A stretch of 64,000 nucleotides of DNA from ENR-C20 sp942493145. Lineage in GTDB: Bacteria; Bacillota; Clostridia; Acetivibrionales; DTU013. The notes under the pieces were generated by a model, which ran no database searches, had not been told where the DNA came from, and worked only from the letters and a program-made list of their open reading frames with translations. A program made the translations under genes and the position numbers. Below are positions 25,370-33,650 of the stretch, one piece after another (the stretch's first letter is position 1; every line of letters begins with the position of its first letter). Location: NCBI GenBank assembly GCA_942493145.1, contig OW818679.1, positions 1-64,000 of the forward strand, in the 5' to 3' direction.

Positions 25370-26556
25370 AGCGTTACATAGATTCCTGTCAATATGGCAG
25401 ATGTAATGACACCGCAGACATTGGCACCAACCGCATATTGCAGGATGAAGCTCATGGAATTGCTGCTGTGGGCTTCTTTTTGTGCTATTTTGGCGGTAGT
25501 CGGTATGCAGGAAACACCGGCAATACCTATAACCGGATTGAAATTACCCCTGTTTATCATGTAGACCACATAACCCCCCATGATACCTCCGATGCCAGAG
25601 AGCAGGAGTGCTACCATGCCAAGGATGAGCAGCTTGAGTATCTTGGGGTCGAATATGGTGCTCGCCTCGCAAAGAACTCCCAACATAAGCCCGAGAAAAA
25701 GTGTCGCCCCATAAAGGAAAACCTCCTCTATGAGCTTGGAGTATTTCACAAGGCCCGATTCCTTGATTGCAATTCCCAGGAAGAAGCTCAGGAAAAGAGG
25801 GGCTGCAACCGGGAAAAGGAAGCAAAGGACTGTGCAGGCTATTATTGAAAAGGCCAGCTTTTCTTTTGATGAGACATTATGTATCTTTTTAGTCTTTATT
25901 TCTTTTCCCCTGAGGCGTTTGGGGATGAGCAGCCTGACCAGGTATGGATAACCGCCGTAAGTAAGACTTAGGTAGAGATAAGCTACAATGGTTATCGGAA
26001 CAAACAGATCCTTGGCCAGCATCAGGGAGGTATAGAGCACCATCGGGCCATCAGCACTGCCTATCATGGATATTGCAGCAGCTTCACCAAAATTGAAGCC
26101 CAAAGCTGTTGCAATAGGAAAGGTAGCGACTGTGCCAAGCTCGGCACACATTGCTATCAGCATGCTCGTAAAGGGATATGCAAGCACATAGCCGATATCC
26201 GTTATTACTCCTATACCCATAAAAACGAGGCATGCAATGAGTCCGTTGCTGAAGGTGAAGGTGTAGATGGGCTGAAGAAAATCTATCTGCAGAATGTTCA
26301 TCAATTCAGTGGTGTCACTTATCATAGGATTGAGAAAGATTGTACCTGCTTTTTGCGCCGACAGAAAGAGTACACCTGCATTCACTGCCGACATGCCGAA
26401 ACCCATCGGAATCATTATCAGGGGCTCAAGTGTATTTTTAGCCCCAAGGTATACGAGAACCATCCCAAAAATCATTAATGCTACTCGTGCTATTGCTATT
26501 TTCGGTTCCTGTGAGAATAATGTTGCAAGGCCTTGAAAAATATTCAGAATATCCAT
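25348..26556 (-). CDS. oadB: Sodium ion-translocating decarboxylase beta subunit (OadB/GcdB)
   Basis: 402 residues and about nine or ten hydrophobic helices. The family's Na+-binding motifs are visible: the GSADGPMVLYT segment and, in the last third, the NPVIGIAGVSCIPTTAKIAQK stretch. The subunit pumps Na+ out of the cell with energy from decarboxylation of a biotin-bound carboxyl group (oxaloacetate, malonyl-CoA, methylmalonyl-CoA or glutaconyl-CoA); which substrate cannot be told, as no alpha subunit or biotin carrier is adjacent. Two tiny membrane-protein genes precede it on the same strand. The divergent LysR gene may regulate it. Confidence 0.92.
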   Translation of the reverse strand: MDILNIFQGLATLFSQEPKIAIARVALMIFGMVLVYLGAKNTLEPLIMIPMGFGMSAVNAGVLFLSAQKAGTIFLNPMISDTTELMNILQIDFLQPIYTFTFSNGLIACLVFMGIGVITDIGYVLAYPFTSMLIAMCAELGTVATFPIATALGFNFGEAAAISMIGSADGPMVLYTSLMLAKDLFVPITIVAYLYLSLTYGGYPYLVRLLIPKRLRGKEIKTKKIHNVSSKEKLAFSIIACTVLCFLFPVAAPLFLSFFLGIAIKESGLVKYSKLIEEVFLYGATLFLGLMLGVLCEASTIFDPKILKLLILGMVALLLSGIGGIMGGYVVYMINRGNFNPVIGIAGVSCIPTTAKIAQKEAHSSNSMSFILQYAVGANVCGVITSAILTGIYVTLIPQLLK

Positions 26557-26589
26557 ACTATAATATAACCCCCGGAAAATTTGTCCTTC

Positions 26590-26643
26590 TGGCTGTAGTC
26601 CTGCTGTAGTCTGTCTGAAATACTGCTGTAGTCCTGCTGTAAG
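26590..26643. repeat. Duplicated 34-bp repeat between oadB and the OadG-like gene
   Basis: gctgtagtcctgctgta appears at about 26592 and again about 34 bp later, each itself containing ctgtagt/ctgctgt doublets. The array fills the space between oadB and the preceding micro-gene. Confidence 0.75.
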
Positions 26644-26645
26644 TA

Positions 26646-26777
26646 CTATGACTTCTTTGCCATTCTGCCTGAAACAAACCTTATCGAAAACATCATTACT
26701 TTAATAAGGACTGCTATAAACAGGGAAATGACAAAGCCCATGAAAAAAATCTGCAGTGCGATCATAATTGATTGCAT
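26646..26777 (-). CDS. OadG-related small membrane subunit (43 residues)
   Basis: A 43-codon gene, ATG at 26777, stop at 26646-26648, preceded by AGGAGTGAG. One membrane helix (FFMGFVISLFIAVLIKVMM) is followed by a short basic tail (RFVSGRMAKKS). Size, topology and position just before oadB fit the OadG-related small subunits of Na+-pump decarboxylases, which in larger versions hold the complex together. It lacks the zinc-binding tail of full-length gamma subunits. Its start codon is one nucleotide past the stop of the preceding micro-gene (TGATATG), so the two are translationally coupled. Confidence 0.65.
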   Translation of the reverse strand: MQSIMIALQIFFMGFVISLFIAVLIKVMMFSIRFVSGRMAKKS

Positions 26778-26778
26778 A

Positions 26779-26871
26779 TCAATACTCACTCCTGATGCTT
26801 TTTACATAAACCGCTGATGTTAGAATTACAATAATTGCACTTACCAGTATGCCAATCGGTGAAATATTCAT
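26779..26871 (-). CDS. 30-residue single-helix membrane peptide in the oadB operon
   Basis: ATG at 26871, stop at 26779-26781. The peptide is nearly all one hydrophobic helix (PIGILVSAIIVILTSAVYV) with a short charged end (KSIRSEY). GGGAGG lies 10 nt upstream. It sits immediately before the 43-residue gene with a coupled start. No family was recognised; its position suggests an accessory part of the decarboxylase membrane complex or a leader peptide that couples translation. Confidence 0.5.
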   Translation of the reverse strand: MNISPIGILVSAIIVILTSAVYVKSIRSEY

Positions 26872-27014
26872 AAAAATACGCCCTCCCAGGTACGTCAATA
26901 AAAATTGCTGATGTATAAATTTTAGTACATTCAGTATTTACAGTATAAAGGCAGATGGTTTATAATTCAAATATATAGAAGTTATCAGCGTTATAATCAA
27001 AAGTTATAGGTTGG

Positions 27015-27095
27015 GTCATAAACAGGAGTAATACAAGATAGGAACAGACTTAATATAAGACCGAAACAGAATTAATATAAGTCATAAACAGGAGT
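27015..27095. repeat. Interleaved repeats upstream of the LysR gene
   Basis: gtcataaacaggagt occurs at 27015-27029 and 27081-27095; between them a ~20-bp unit ending in ttaatataag is itself duplicated (about 27042 and 27063). The second outer copy carries the ribosome binding site of the LysR gene (AGGAGTG), so the duplication has copied a Shine-Dalgarno. Confidence 0.8.
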
Positions 27096-27101
27096 GATTT
27101 C

Positions 27102-27995
27102 ATGGACCTGCACTATTTAAAGATTTTCAATTCAATGGCACAGGAACGGAGCTTTACAAAGGCTGCCGAAAGCCTGCACATCAGCCAGCCGGCAATTTCA
27201 GTCCAGATAAGGAAGCTTGAGGAAGGGCTTGGAATAAAACTTTTTGACAGGGTTGGGAACAGGGTTGTGCTTAATGAAAACGGTAAACTGCTGTATGAGA
27301 CTACCCGGAAAGTGTTTGCCATATTGGATGAGACAGAACATGAGCTTCTTAAAAAGCAGGATTATATAAGCGGCCCGGTAAGTATCGGTGGCAGCAATAC
27401 CCCGGGAACGTATCTGCTACCCAAGATAGTAGGAGAATTTAAGAGGCTTTATCCGATGACCAATATCAATTTACATATAGCAAACACTGATGAAATAGCC
27501 ACAATGGTAATGAACGGCCAAATGGACTTTGCAGTGAACGGCGGAGGCCAGAAATATAACAACAGCGTATATGTAGAAAAACTTATGGAAGACAGGATAA
27601 TTTTCGCAGTTTCACCAACCAGTCCCCTGGCGGGCATTGAGGTAAGTGACTTGGCGATCCTGGAGGATATTGACTTTATCGCTCATGAAAGCAACTCTCA
27701 AATGAACAAACTCGTAGAAGAAATCATAGGAGAAATGAGTATTCCATCAAATATATCAATGACCTTTGGAAGCATAGATGCGGTAAAACAAGCTGTCGCA
27801 GCAGGCCTTGGGGCTTCCCCCATAACTTTGTCGTCGGTCGCACAGGAATTGGAGCTTGGATTGTTAGCCGAGTTCAAAATCAAGGGGAAGCAATGGTTTT
27901 ATCCATACAGCCTTGTATATAACAAAAACAAATATCTGACACCTGCCGCCAGAAAGCTAATGGAGCTCGTTAGCTCAAGCTTGAAAGCGGTTTAA
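27102..27995 (+). CDS. LysR-family transcriptional regulator
   Basis: 297 residues. The N-terminal winged helix-turn-helix is typical (AQERSFTKAAESLHISQPAISVQI, split over residues 13-36), and a PBP2-type co-inducer domain follows (YISGPVSIGGSNTPGTYLLP, FAVNGGG, VKQAVAAGLGASPITL). It is transcribed away from the oadB micro-operon across a 230-bp gap, the classic layout for LysR control of a divergent target. The co-inducer is unknown; a carboxylic acid would fit the decarboxylase. The stop lies 1 bp from the end of the convergent alcohol dehydrogenase gene. Confidence 0.92.
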   Translation: MDLHYLKIFNSMAQERSFTKAAESLHISQPAISVQIRKLEEGLGIKLFDRVGNRVVLNENGKLLYETTRKVFAILDETEHELLKKQDYISGPVSIGGSNTPGTYLLPKIVGEFKRLYPMTNINLHIANTDEIATMVMNGQMDFAVNGGGQKYNNSVYVEKLMEDRIIFAVSPTSPLAGIEVSDLAILEDIDFIAHESNSQMNKLVEEIIGEMSIPSNISMTFGSIDAVKQAVAAGLGASPITLSSVAQELELGLLAEFKIKGKQWFYPYSLVYNKNKYLTPAARKLMELVSSSLKAV

Positions 27996-27996
27996 G

Positions 27997-29046
27997 TTAT
28001 ATTTCACCATGGGGCATGAGTAGTACACGGGCTACCTCGAGCTTGCCGGTTGCGATTGCATCGAGCTTTTCAATGGCCTGATCGAGAGGTGCCTTCTGGA
28101 TTGTGTAAGCCGATGTATCCAGTTTGCCTGCGCTGATAAGGCTGAAGAGCTTTGCAATCTCTTCTTTTGTGTATGTAAAGGAGAACTTCAGGTCTGTCTG
28201 GTGATGGCCGATAGCTGCGGTGACCAGTTGGAACGGACGGCCGTCGTTGCCTATCATCATGACCTGGCCGCTGGGCATTACAAGGTCTATGCAGGTCTGA
28301 ACGGAGGAAGGATGTCCTGCTGCTTCGAAGCAAACGACTGCACCGTTGGTTGAAGCGCATAGAGCTTTAGCTTTTTCTACATCTGCCGGATTTGCTGGGT
28401 CTAATGCATAATCGGCGCCTACATCCATAGCAAGTTTACGCTTTGAAGCAAGGGGATCGAAAGTGATCAACGGATTTGCCCCTGCCAGCTTCAACGCCTG
28501 TATAACTGAAAGACCAATGGATCCGCATCCGGATACTATTGCACTGTCACCGACCTTGAAGTCTGAACGACGAACCGCATGGTAACCAACGCCAAGCACG
28601 TCAAACAGGACAGCCTGTTCAAAGGATACACCTTCGGGTATCTTGAAAAGCTCGTTCTTGGGGAAGTGTGAAAGCACGTATTCGGAATATGCGCCTTGGG
28701 TATTGGGCCCGATGCCGAGGGTATTCGGGAAGCCATTGACACACGTGTTTGGATTGCCGGTATTGCAGGAATAGCAGGAACCACAGTCACCGGGAGGCCC
28801 TACAGCTACACGGTCTCCGACTTTGAGGAAGTCGATGCCTTCGCCGAGTTCTTCAACATATCCTACTGCCTCGTGTCCAAGAATGAGTTCCCAGTTGAAA
28901 ATGCCTTCCATTGAATATGCATGGACATCGGTGCCGCAAATCCCGTTATATGCAACCTTCACTACAACCTGTCCCGGGCCTGCCTTAGGCTTCGGAATTT
29001 CTACAAATTCCACATTGTGTGGACCATGATACTTTAATGCCTTCAT
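27997..29046 (-). CDS. Zinc-dependent medium-chain alcohol dehydrogenase
   Basis: 349 residues of the MDR superfamily. Catalytic zinc ligands are C37 (GICGTD) and H58-E59 (LGHEAVGYVE). The structural zinc site has its four cysteines, C88, C91, C94 and C102. The NAD-binding turn is VSGCGSIGLSVIQ, followed by DP in FDPLASKRK, where an acidic residue indicates NAD preference. The group includes threonine, sorbitol and butanediol dehydrogenases; the substrate here cannot be chosen. It is a single gene on the minus strand, tail to tail with the LysR gene. Confidence 0.88.
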   Translation of the reverse strand: MKALKYHGPHNVEFVEIPKPKAGPGQVVVKVAYNGICGTDVHAYSMEGIFNWELILGHEAVGYVEELGEGIDFLKVGDRVAVGPPGDCGSCYSCNTGNPNTCVNGFPNTLGIGPNTQGAYSEYVLSHFPKNELFKIPEGVSFEQAVLFDVLGVGYHAVRRSDFKVGDSAIVSGCGSIGLSVIQALKLAGANPLITFDPLASKRKLAMDVGADYALDPANPADVEKAKALCASTNGAVVCFEAAGHPSSVQTCIDLVMPSGQVMMIGNDGRPFQLVTAAIGHHQTDLKFSFTYTKEEIAKLFSLISAGKLDTSAYTIQKAPLDQAIEKLDAIATGKLEVARVLLMPHGEI

Positions 29047-29411
29047 AATAATCCCCTTTTCTTTGTATTTTGTATTAAGAATGCAATTTCCGTGCGCCCT
29101 TTTATGAAAATCTTCTTACGGCATGGTGTCGTCAGGACGCAAAAACATTTTAGATATAATAAGTAATTTCAATATAATATTATTACTAATAGTACACAAA
29201 TGTCAACGAACATTATGCTATCTAACAGCCTGTCCATATAGAAAGTGCGTGTAAATATTCATAATTGAAATGCGAAAAAAATTAGTCAGATGGCTAAGGA
29301 AGGAAGGACAGATATTGACCATGGTTTTTATTTATATTATCATTAGAAATAACTAAACTAAATATATTTACTATTAACACGTTAATTATAATTTCAATAG
29401 GAGGGATTAAA
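29047..29411. other. Intergenic region, 365 bp, with promoter for the beta-helix gene
   Basis: AT-rich and non-coding. TTGACC (29315-29320), 17-bp spacer and TATCAT (29338-29343) make a plausible plus-strand promoter. AGGAGGG (29399-29405) is the ribosome binding site for the ATG at 29412. Nothing else was recognised. Confidence 0.55.
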
Positions 29412-30864
29412 ATGACAAACAATAGGGGCACATACAATGAAAAAAATATAGCACTGCCAGGAGGGCTGCCTCCAATGGGAATGCCGAAGGCAGGCGGCCC
29501 AGGGAGATCTACCCAAGGTTGAGATGCCGGCTTTTATGGGTCCTGATGGCCCAATGGGAATGCCACCGCCATCCGGTGCAGAATTGACTGACTTCGCCAT
29601 ATACATAAGCGACGGGAAATATCTGTCTGATAAATCATCCTCTTCATTTGTGTCTGGTGGAAGGATTGAAGATTCGGCCGCTTCGGGCATCAATATTGCT
29701 TCGGATATTGAAAACCTCAATGGACTCTATGTAAAAGGCAGCGGTTCACAGTTTACCCTTTCCGATTCAGTCATCGAGCTTTCCGGATGCGGAAGCGACG
29801 ATTTTTCAGGTGTTGGAGCTGGAGCTGTTGCCGATGACGGAAGCACACTGATCTTAAAAAATGTTAATATTACAACCAACGGAGTTATCCGGTGCGCTAC
29901 AACAGTTATGGAAAACAGTACCCTTAAGGTTTATGATTCCACTCTGATAGCAAACAGCGGCCCTTTCCCTGAAAACTATGTGCCGAAGATGGGCCCCGGG
30001 ATGATGGAACCCCCGCCACCTCTTGGAATTGGTGGAAGCTGCCGTGCACACCTGACAATGAAAAACTCAAAAAGCTATTTCTACAATTCCACTATAATAG
30101 CCGATGGCTGGGGCGCACTTTCAACTGACGCAGCCATGGGCGATGTTTATCTTGAGGCCAACAACTGTGATATCCAGGTTCGCAAAGCCGGATATGGTAC
30201 ATATTCGGACAATGGCTGCAGAGTTGTAATCAACGATTCAAAAATGACGACCGCTACCCATTCTGCAATAATAGCCGGCGTCTGCTCAATCAATTTGAAC
30301 AATGTAAATGCTGTCTCCGGACGCCACTGTGTAATGGTTCACAATGTCATGGGTATGAACTCTGAAGTTGCTCAAATTGGGATCAAGGGCGGAACGATAG
30401 CAACTGATGCTGCGGTGATCCTTGTAAAGAGTGCCAATACATATATTGAGATTAATAGGGCAAAGCTTTTTTCCAAAGCGGGAATATTGATACATACGAT
30501 GCTCAATGACGATCCCAATGCGACCAGGGTCAAAGAAGGGGAAACGGTATATGGCATTAAAGCGGCACTGGAAAACATGACGCTTGAAGGCGATTTTGTA
30601 CATGAAGATAAAGGCCGTACAATGGCACTGGCTTTTATCGACACAACCCTTAAGGGCGCAATTACAGGAGGCGTATATGTTTCCTTCGACGCGGGCAGCA
30701 AATGGATGGCAACTGATGAGTCTGCAGTAGTACTCGTGGACATCACCGAAACTTCAAAAATCGATGCTGCAGCTGGAGTAACGATTAAAGCTACTGCAGG
30801 TGAAGGCTGTACATTGATGGGCACATACCAACTGACAACCGGAGGGACTTTGGTGGTGATATAA
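29412..30864 (+). pseudogene. Right-handed beta-helix protein with apparent +1 frameshift near its N-terminus
   Basis: An ATG at 29412 with a strong AGGAGGG starts a Gly/Pro/Met-rich stretch (ALPGGLPPMGMPKAGGPG) that ends at TGA 29520-29522. The next frame continues from about 29452 and has an ATG at 29524, which lacks its own ribosome binding site, then a 446-residue beta-helix. The two parts share the same composition (GPDGPMGMPPPSG), so they look like one protein split by a single-base indel; reinitiation over TGAGATG or +1 slippage are alternatives. The body has pectate-lyase-like rungs of N/D and small hydrophobic residues, no signal peptide, and matches the 31676-33406 product along its length (NGLYV, NNVN, AHSAIIAG-type segments). 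Function unknown. Confidence 0.6.
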
Positions 30865-30899
30865 CATTCTCGCTGAGGACCGGATCATTCCATAAGCTG

Positions 30900-30928
30900 T
30901 TGACAACCTGTAACGTTTAACGGATACT
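30900..30928 (+). promoter_or_regulatory. Promoter of thymidine kinase
   Basis: TTGACA (30900-30905), 17-bp spacer and GATACT (30923-30928), a perfect -35 with a weak -10. Confidence 0.45.
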
Positions 30929-30964
30929 TTATATGAAGACAAAATACTTGCAGGGGGGACTGAC

Positions 30965-31522
30965 TTGGCTAAGCTGTATTTCAGATATGGTGTGATGGGC
31001 TCCAGCAAAACGGCTAATGCTCTCATGGTACGGCACAATTACGCGGAACGGAATCAAAACGTTCTCCTTGCGAAGCCGGCCATCGACAACAGGGATGGCG
31101 AGCGTATAATAAAATCACGTATTGGTCTTGAACACGAATGCGTATTTTTTAATGAAATTGATGATGAGGAAATAATAAAATTTGCGTGCCTCATAATTGA
31201 CGAGGCTCAGTTTCTGACAAAGAGCGAAGTGCAAAGACTTGTACACTTTGTGGATGATCTTAATGTCCCCGTTATCTGCTACGGTCTGCGCACGGATTTT
31301 AAGGGTGAATTATTTGAAGGAAGTGCGGTCCTTCTCGCCGTTGCGGATGTGATTGAAGAAGTCAAAACAGTATGCTGGTGCGGGAAAAAGGCTACATACA
31401 CCGCGCGTTTTGATAAAAAGGGCACAGTGCTAAAAACGGGTGAACAGATAGAGATGGGGGCAAACGACAGATATACCAGTCTGTGTCGAAGGCACTGGAC
31501 TCAAGGGGATCTGGGAAAGTAG
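30965..31522 (+). CDS. tdk: Thymidine kinase (type II)
   Basis: 185 residues. The P-loop reads YGVMGSSKTANAL, a variant of the usual GxMxSGKT found in a clostridial subgroup. The DEAQF Walker B motif (LIIDEAQFL), the lasso-region YGLRTDFKGELFEGS, and zinc-binding cysteines in CWCGKKAT and the SLCRRHW end are present. It phosphorylates thymidine (and deoxyuridine) with ATP in the salvage pathway. The start is TTG at 30965, with AGGGGGG a few nt upstream. It sits between the two beta-helix genes, apparently with its own promoter and terminator. Confidence 0.93.
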   Translation: MAKLYFRYGVMGSSKTANALMVRHNYAERNQNVLLAKPAIDNRDGERIIKSRIGLEHECVFFNEIDDEEIIKFACLIIDEAQFLTKSEVQRLVHFVDDLNVPVICYGLRTDFKGELFEGSAVLLAVADVIEEVKTVCWCGKKATYTARFDKKGTVLKTGEQIEMGANDRYTSLCRRHWTQGDLGK

Positions 31523-31550
31523 AATTTGCTATACAGGTATAATAATATAA

Positions 31551-31594
31551 AAGGACTTCAGGAGCTGTTAAAATCCTGAAGTCCTTATATTTTA
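31551..31594 (+). terminator. Terminator after thymidine kinase
   Basis: AAGGACTTCAGGA (31551-31563) pairs perfectly with TCCTGAAGTCCTT (31574-31586), followed by atatttta. The arm sequence recurs in two other terminators of the window. Confidence 0.85.
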
Positions 31595-31597
31595 CAA

Positions 31598-31667
31598 TTA
31601 CCTGCAGCATGGTTCCTCGGCTACAGGCAGCATGCCTCCTTGGTTACAATGAGCATGCCTCTCTACT
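31598..31667. repeat. Three degenerate ~23-bp repeats
   Basis: Units of the form ctacaggcagcatgcctccttgg, each with GCATG and CCT, occur three times between the tdk terminator and the stop of the convergent beta-helix gene. Confidence 0.65.
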
Positions 31668-31675
31668 TTAGATTA

Positions 31676-33406
31676 TCATACGCTCAGAGTTATTTTTCCT
31701 GTATAAGTGCCTGCCTTTATTTCTGTTGTTACGCCGTCTACAGTCATGGTAAGCTTGCGGCCGGCAGGTGCGGTTACAGCTGCGCCGGGTGCTATCGTCA
31801 GGCTGTCCAGGAAGGATGTCTTATCAACTGTCCATGACGATTTGCCATCTAAAGACACCTTGATTCCATGTTCGTTGCCTGATGCACAGAAGGTGTTTAC
31901 TACCTCCCCTATGAGGTAATAGGTCTTTTGTGTCGGGATTTCTCCTGCCGGAACTGATACAGCTGTTGTGACAGCACCTGTAATCGTGGTATTTTCAAAG
32001 GCAACAGTCATATCCCCTTTTTCAGTCATGGAATGGATTATATCACCTTTAAGGGTTACATTTTTAAATGTGGCATTAACATCACCACTGTAATTAGTAT
32101 TCGCACCGGGAGGAGGCAAGTCAGGACCGTCCCCACCACCAGGCATACCGAATATCCATGCCGGATCGAAATCAATGTCCGTTCCACCAGGGCCGCCGGG
32201 TGCACCAGGACCACCAGGACCATCGGGTCCGCCAGGTCCGCCAGGTCCGGGCATCATTTTCATAAGGGGATCGTCGTTTTCCATAGCTATCAGAATGATG
32301 CCATTACCGGGGTTAAGTTCAGCTTCATCTACGATAATTGAAGTACCTCTGCCCTTAACCTGGATGGCGGTGGATTTGGTGTTGAACACACTGCCCTTAT
32401 CAATGGTAAGCGTACCGCCGCCGGAACCACTGTGCATCATAACACCGAAACGACCGGAATTGACGACACACTTGTCAGTAAACGTGCCGGATGCTTCGCC
32501 TGCTATGATGAGAGCCATATCCTTGACTTTAAAGGTACAGCCGCTGAAATGGTCGAGGCAATCACCTATCGAATAAGCTCCATATCCGCTTTCGACTGTC
32601 TCAATGATAGAGTTTTTTGCATATAGCTTGCATGATTGAACAGCGTCCGTGGAAAGACAACCCCAGGCCTGAGCTTTGATGTGTGTGTTATTATAGTGGG
32701 TGATTGATCTGCCGACCGTATTTGTGGCGCGGCAATTACCGACCAGACCAAGAGGCCATGGAACTTCCTTCATTCTTGAAGGATCAACTGTAAATTTATA
32801 ATCGTCCGGTAACTTTCCATTATTCACTTCGATATACGAATTGTTTATAGTCATTTCACTGTCGCCTCCGGCAAAAACAGCTGTGCGGACAGCGCCATGC
32901 GTAACAATTTTAGCATTTTCCAGGGTGACCTTGGCGTGACCGGTAGACATTACTGCCGCACCGTAACCAACAAAATCATTGCCACCGTTTCCGGACATCT
33001 GTATAACAGGATTCTCAATAGTGTATTCGGATTCGCCGGTCACATAGATACCATTGACGCATTCCTCCTCGGAGGTAATTGAGATACCTTTTGCGGACTT
33101 TCCTGTAACCTCTCCCCCCACAACGAATGCTGAAACGGATTTTTCAGGTACAACCCTTCCATTGTCCACATAAATAGCCGTCCTGAAATTGTAAGGCTTT
33201 ACAAATATGTTTTCTGTGACGGTAAGTATGATCTTACCTTCATATTTGCCGGTCTTGATGGGTTTGTTGACTCCATCTACCGTCATGGTCACGCTATAGC
33301 CTTCAGGGGCTTTAATGGAGGCGTCTTCAGAAATTGTAAGGCTGGAAAGAGATGTTGTTTCCTGGATGAACCACTGTGATGATGCTTCAAGGTATTTGTC
33401 GCTCAT
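31676..33406 (-). CDS. Right-handed beta-helix protein with collagen-like Gly-Pro insertion
   Basis: 576 residues, no signal peptide and no membrane helix. A pectate-lyase-like beta-helix core (residues ~120-480) aligns with the paralog at 29412-30864. A module containing 'LTMTVDGV...IK.G.Y.GKI.L.V' appears at both ends (about 38-63 and 550-576). Between helix rungs, after ENDDPLMKMM, there is an insertion of Gly-Pro-rich triplets (GPGGPDGPGGPGAPGGPGG) absent from the paralog at the same point. GGAGGG precedes the ATG at 33406. Proteins of this shape bind or cut polysaccharides, or act as adhesins, but here export is not evident, so the role is open. Confidence 0.8.
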   Translation of the reverse strand: MSDKYLEASSQWFIQETTSLSSLTISEDASIKAPEGYSVTMTVDGVNKPIKTGKYEGKIILTVTENIFVKPYNFRTAIYVDNGRVVPEKSVSAFVVGGEVTGKSAKGISITSEEECVNGIYVTGESEYTIENPVIQMSGNGGNDFVGYGAAVMSTGHAKVTLENAKIVTHGAVRTAVFAGGDSEMTINNSYIEVNNGKLPDDYKFTVDPSRMKEVPWPLGLVGNCRATNTVGRSITHYNNTHIKAQAWGCLSTDAVQSCKLYAKNSIIETVESGYGAYSIGDCLDHFSGCTFKVKDMALIIAGEASGTFTDKCVVNSGRFGVMMHSGSGGGTLTIDKGSVFNTKSTAIQVKGRGTSIIVDEAELNPGNGIILIAMENDDPLMKMMPGPGGPGGPDGPGGPGAPGGPGGTDIDFDPAWIFGMPGGGDGPDLPPPGANTNYSGDVNATFKNVTLKGDIIHSMTEKGDMTVAFENTTITGAVTTAVSVPAGEIPTQKTYYLIGEVVNTFCASGNEHGIKVSLDGKSSWTVDKTSFLDSLTIAPGAAVTAPAGRKLTMTVDGVTTEIKAGTYTGKITLSV

Positions 33407-33588
33407 AAGTAATACCCTCCTAATTTTATAAAAATTTATTTTATAGACAATTCAATCGAAATGGGATTCGACTCATCATTTACTGTGGTTCAGTATATCA
33501 TAAATGAAATATATAACAGAAATCACAAATATTTATACCGTTATAACTATAACTTATGTGTTGATGCAAGGAAAGTCAGAATAGGTAT

Positions 33589-33626
33589 AAAAAAGCTGAA
33601 ACCCTCTTTATCAAAGGTTTCAGCTT
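33589..33626 (-). terminator. Terminator of the lipoprotein gene
   Basis: On the minus strand AAGCTGAAACC (33626-33616) pairs with GGTTTCAGCTT (33603-33593) and runs into T's. It lies about 25 nt past the stop codon at 33651. Confidence 0.85.
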
Positions 33627-33650
33627 ATCTGGCGGAGAGAAAAATTGCAC

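Noticed and set aside
33629..33650. tRNA-Ser 3'-end duplicate (att site)
   Set aside because: Similarity to the tRNA end is only about 11 exact bases with breaks, too short to prove; kept only as a note.
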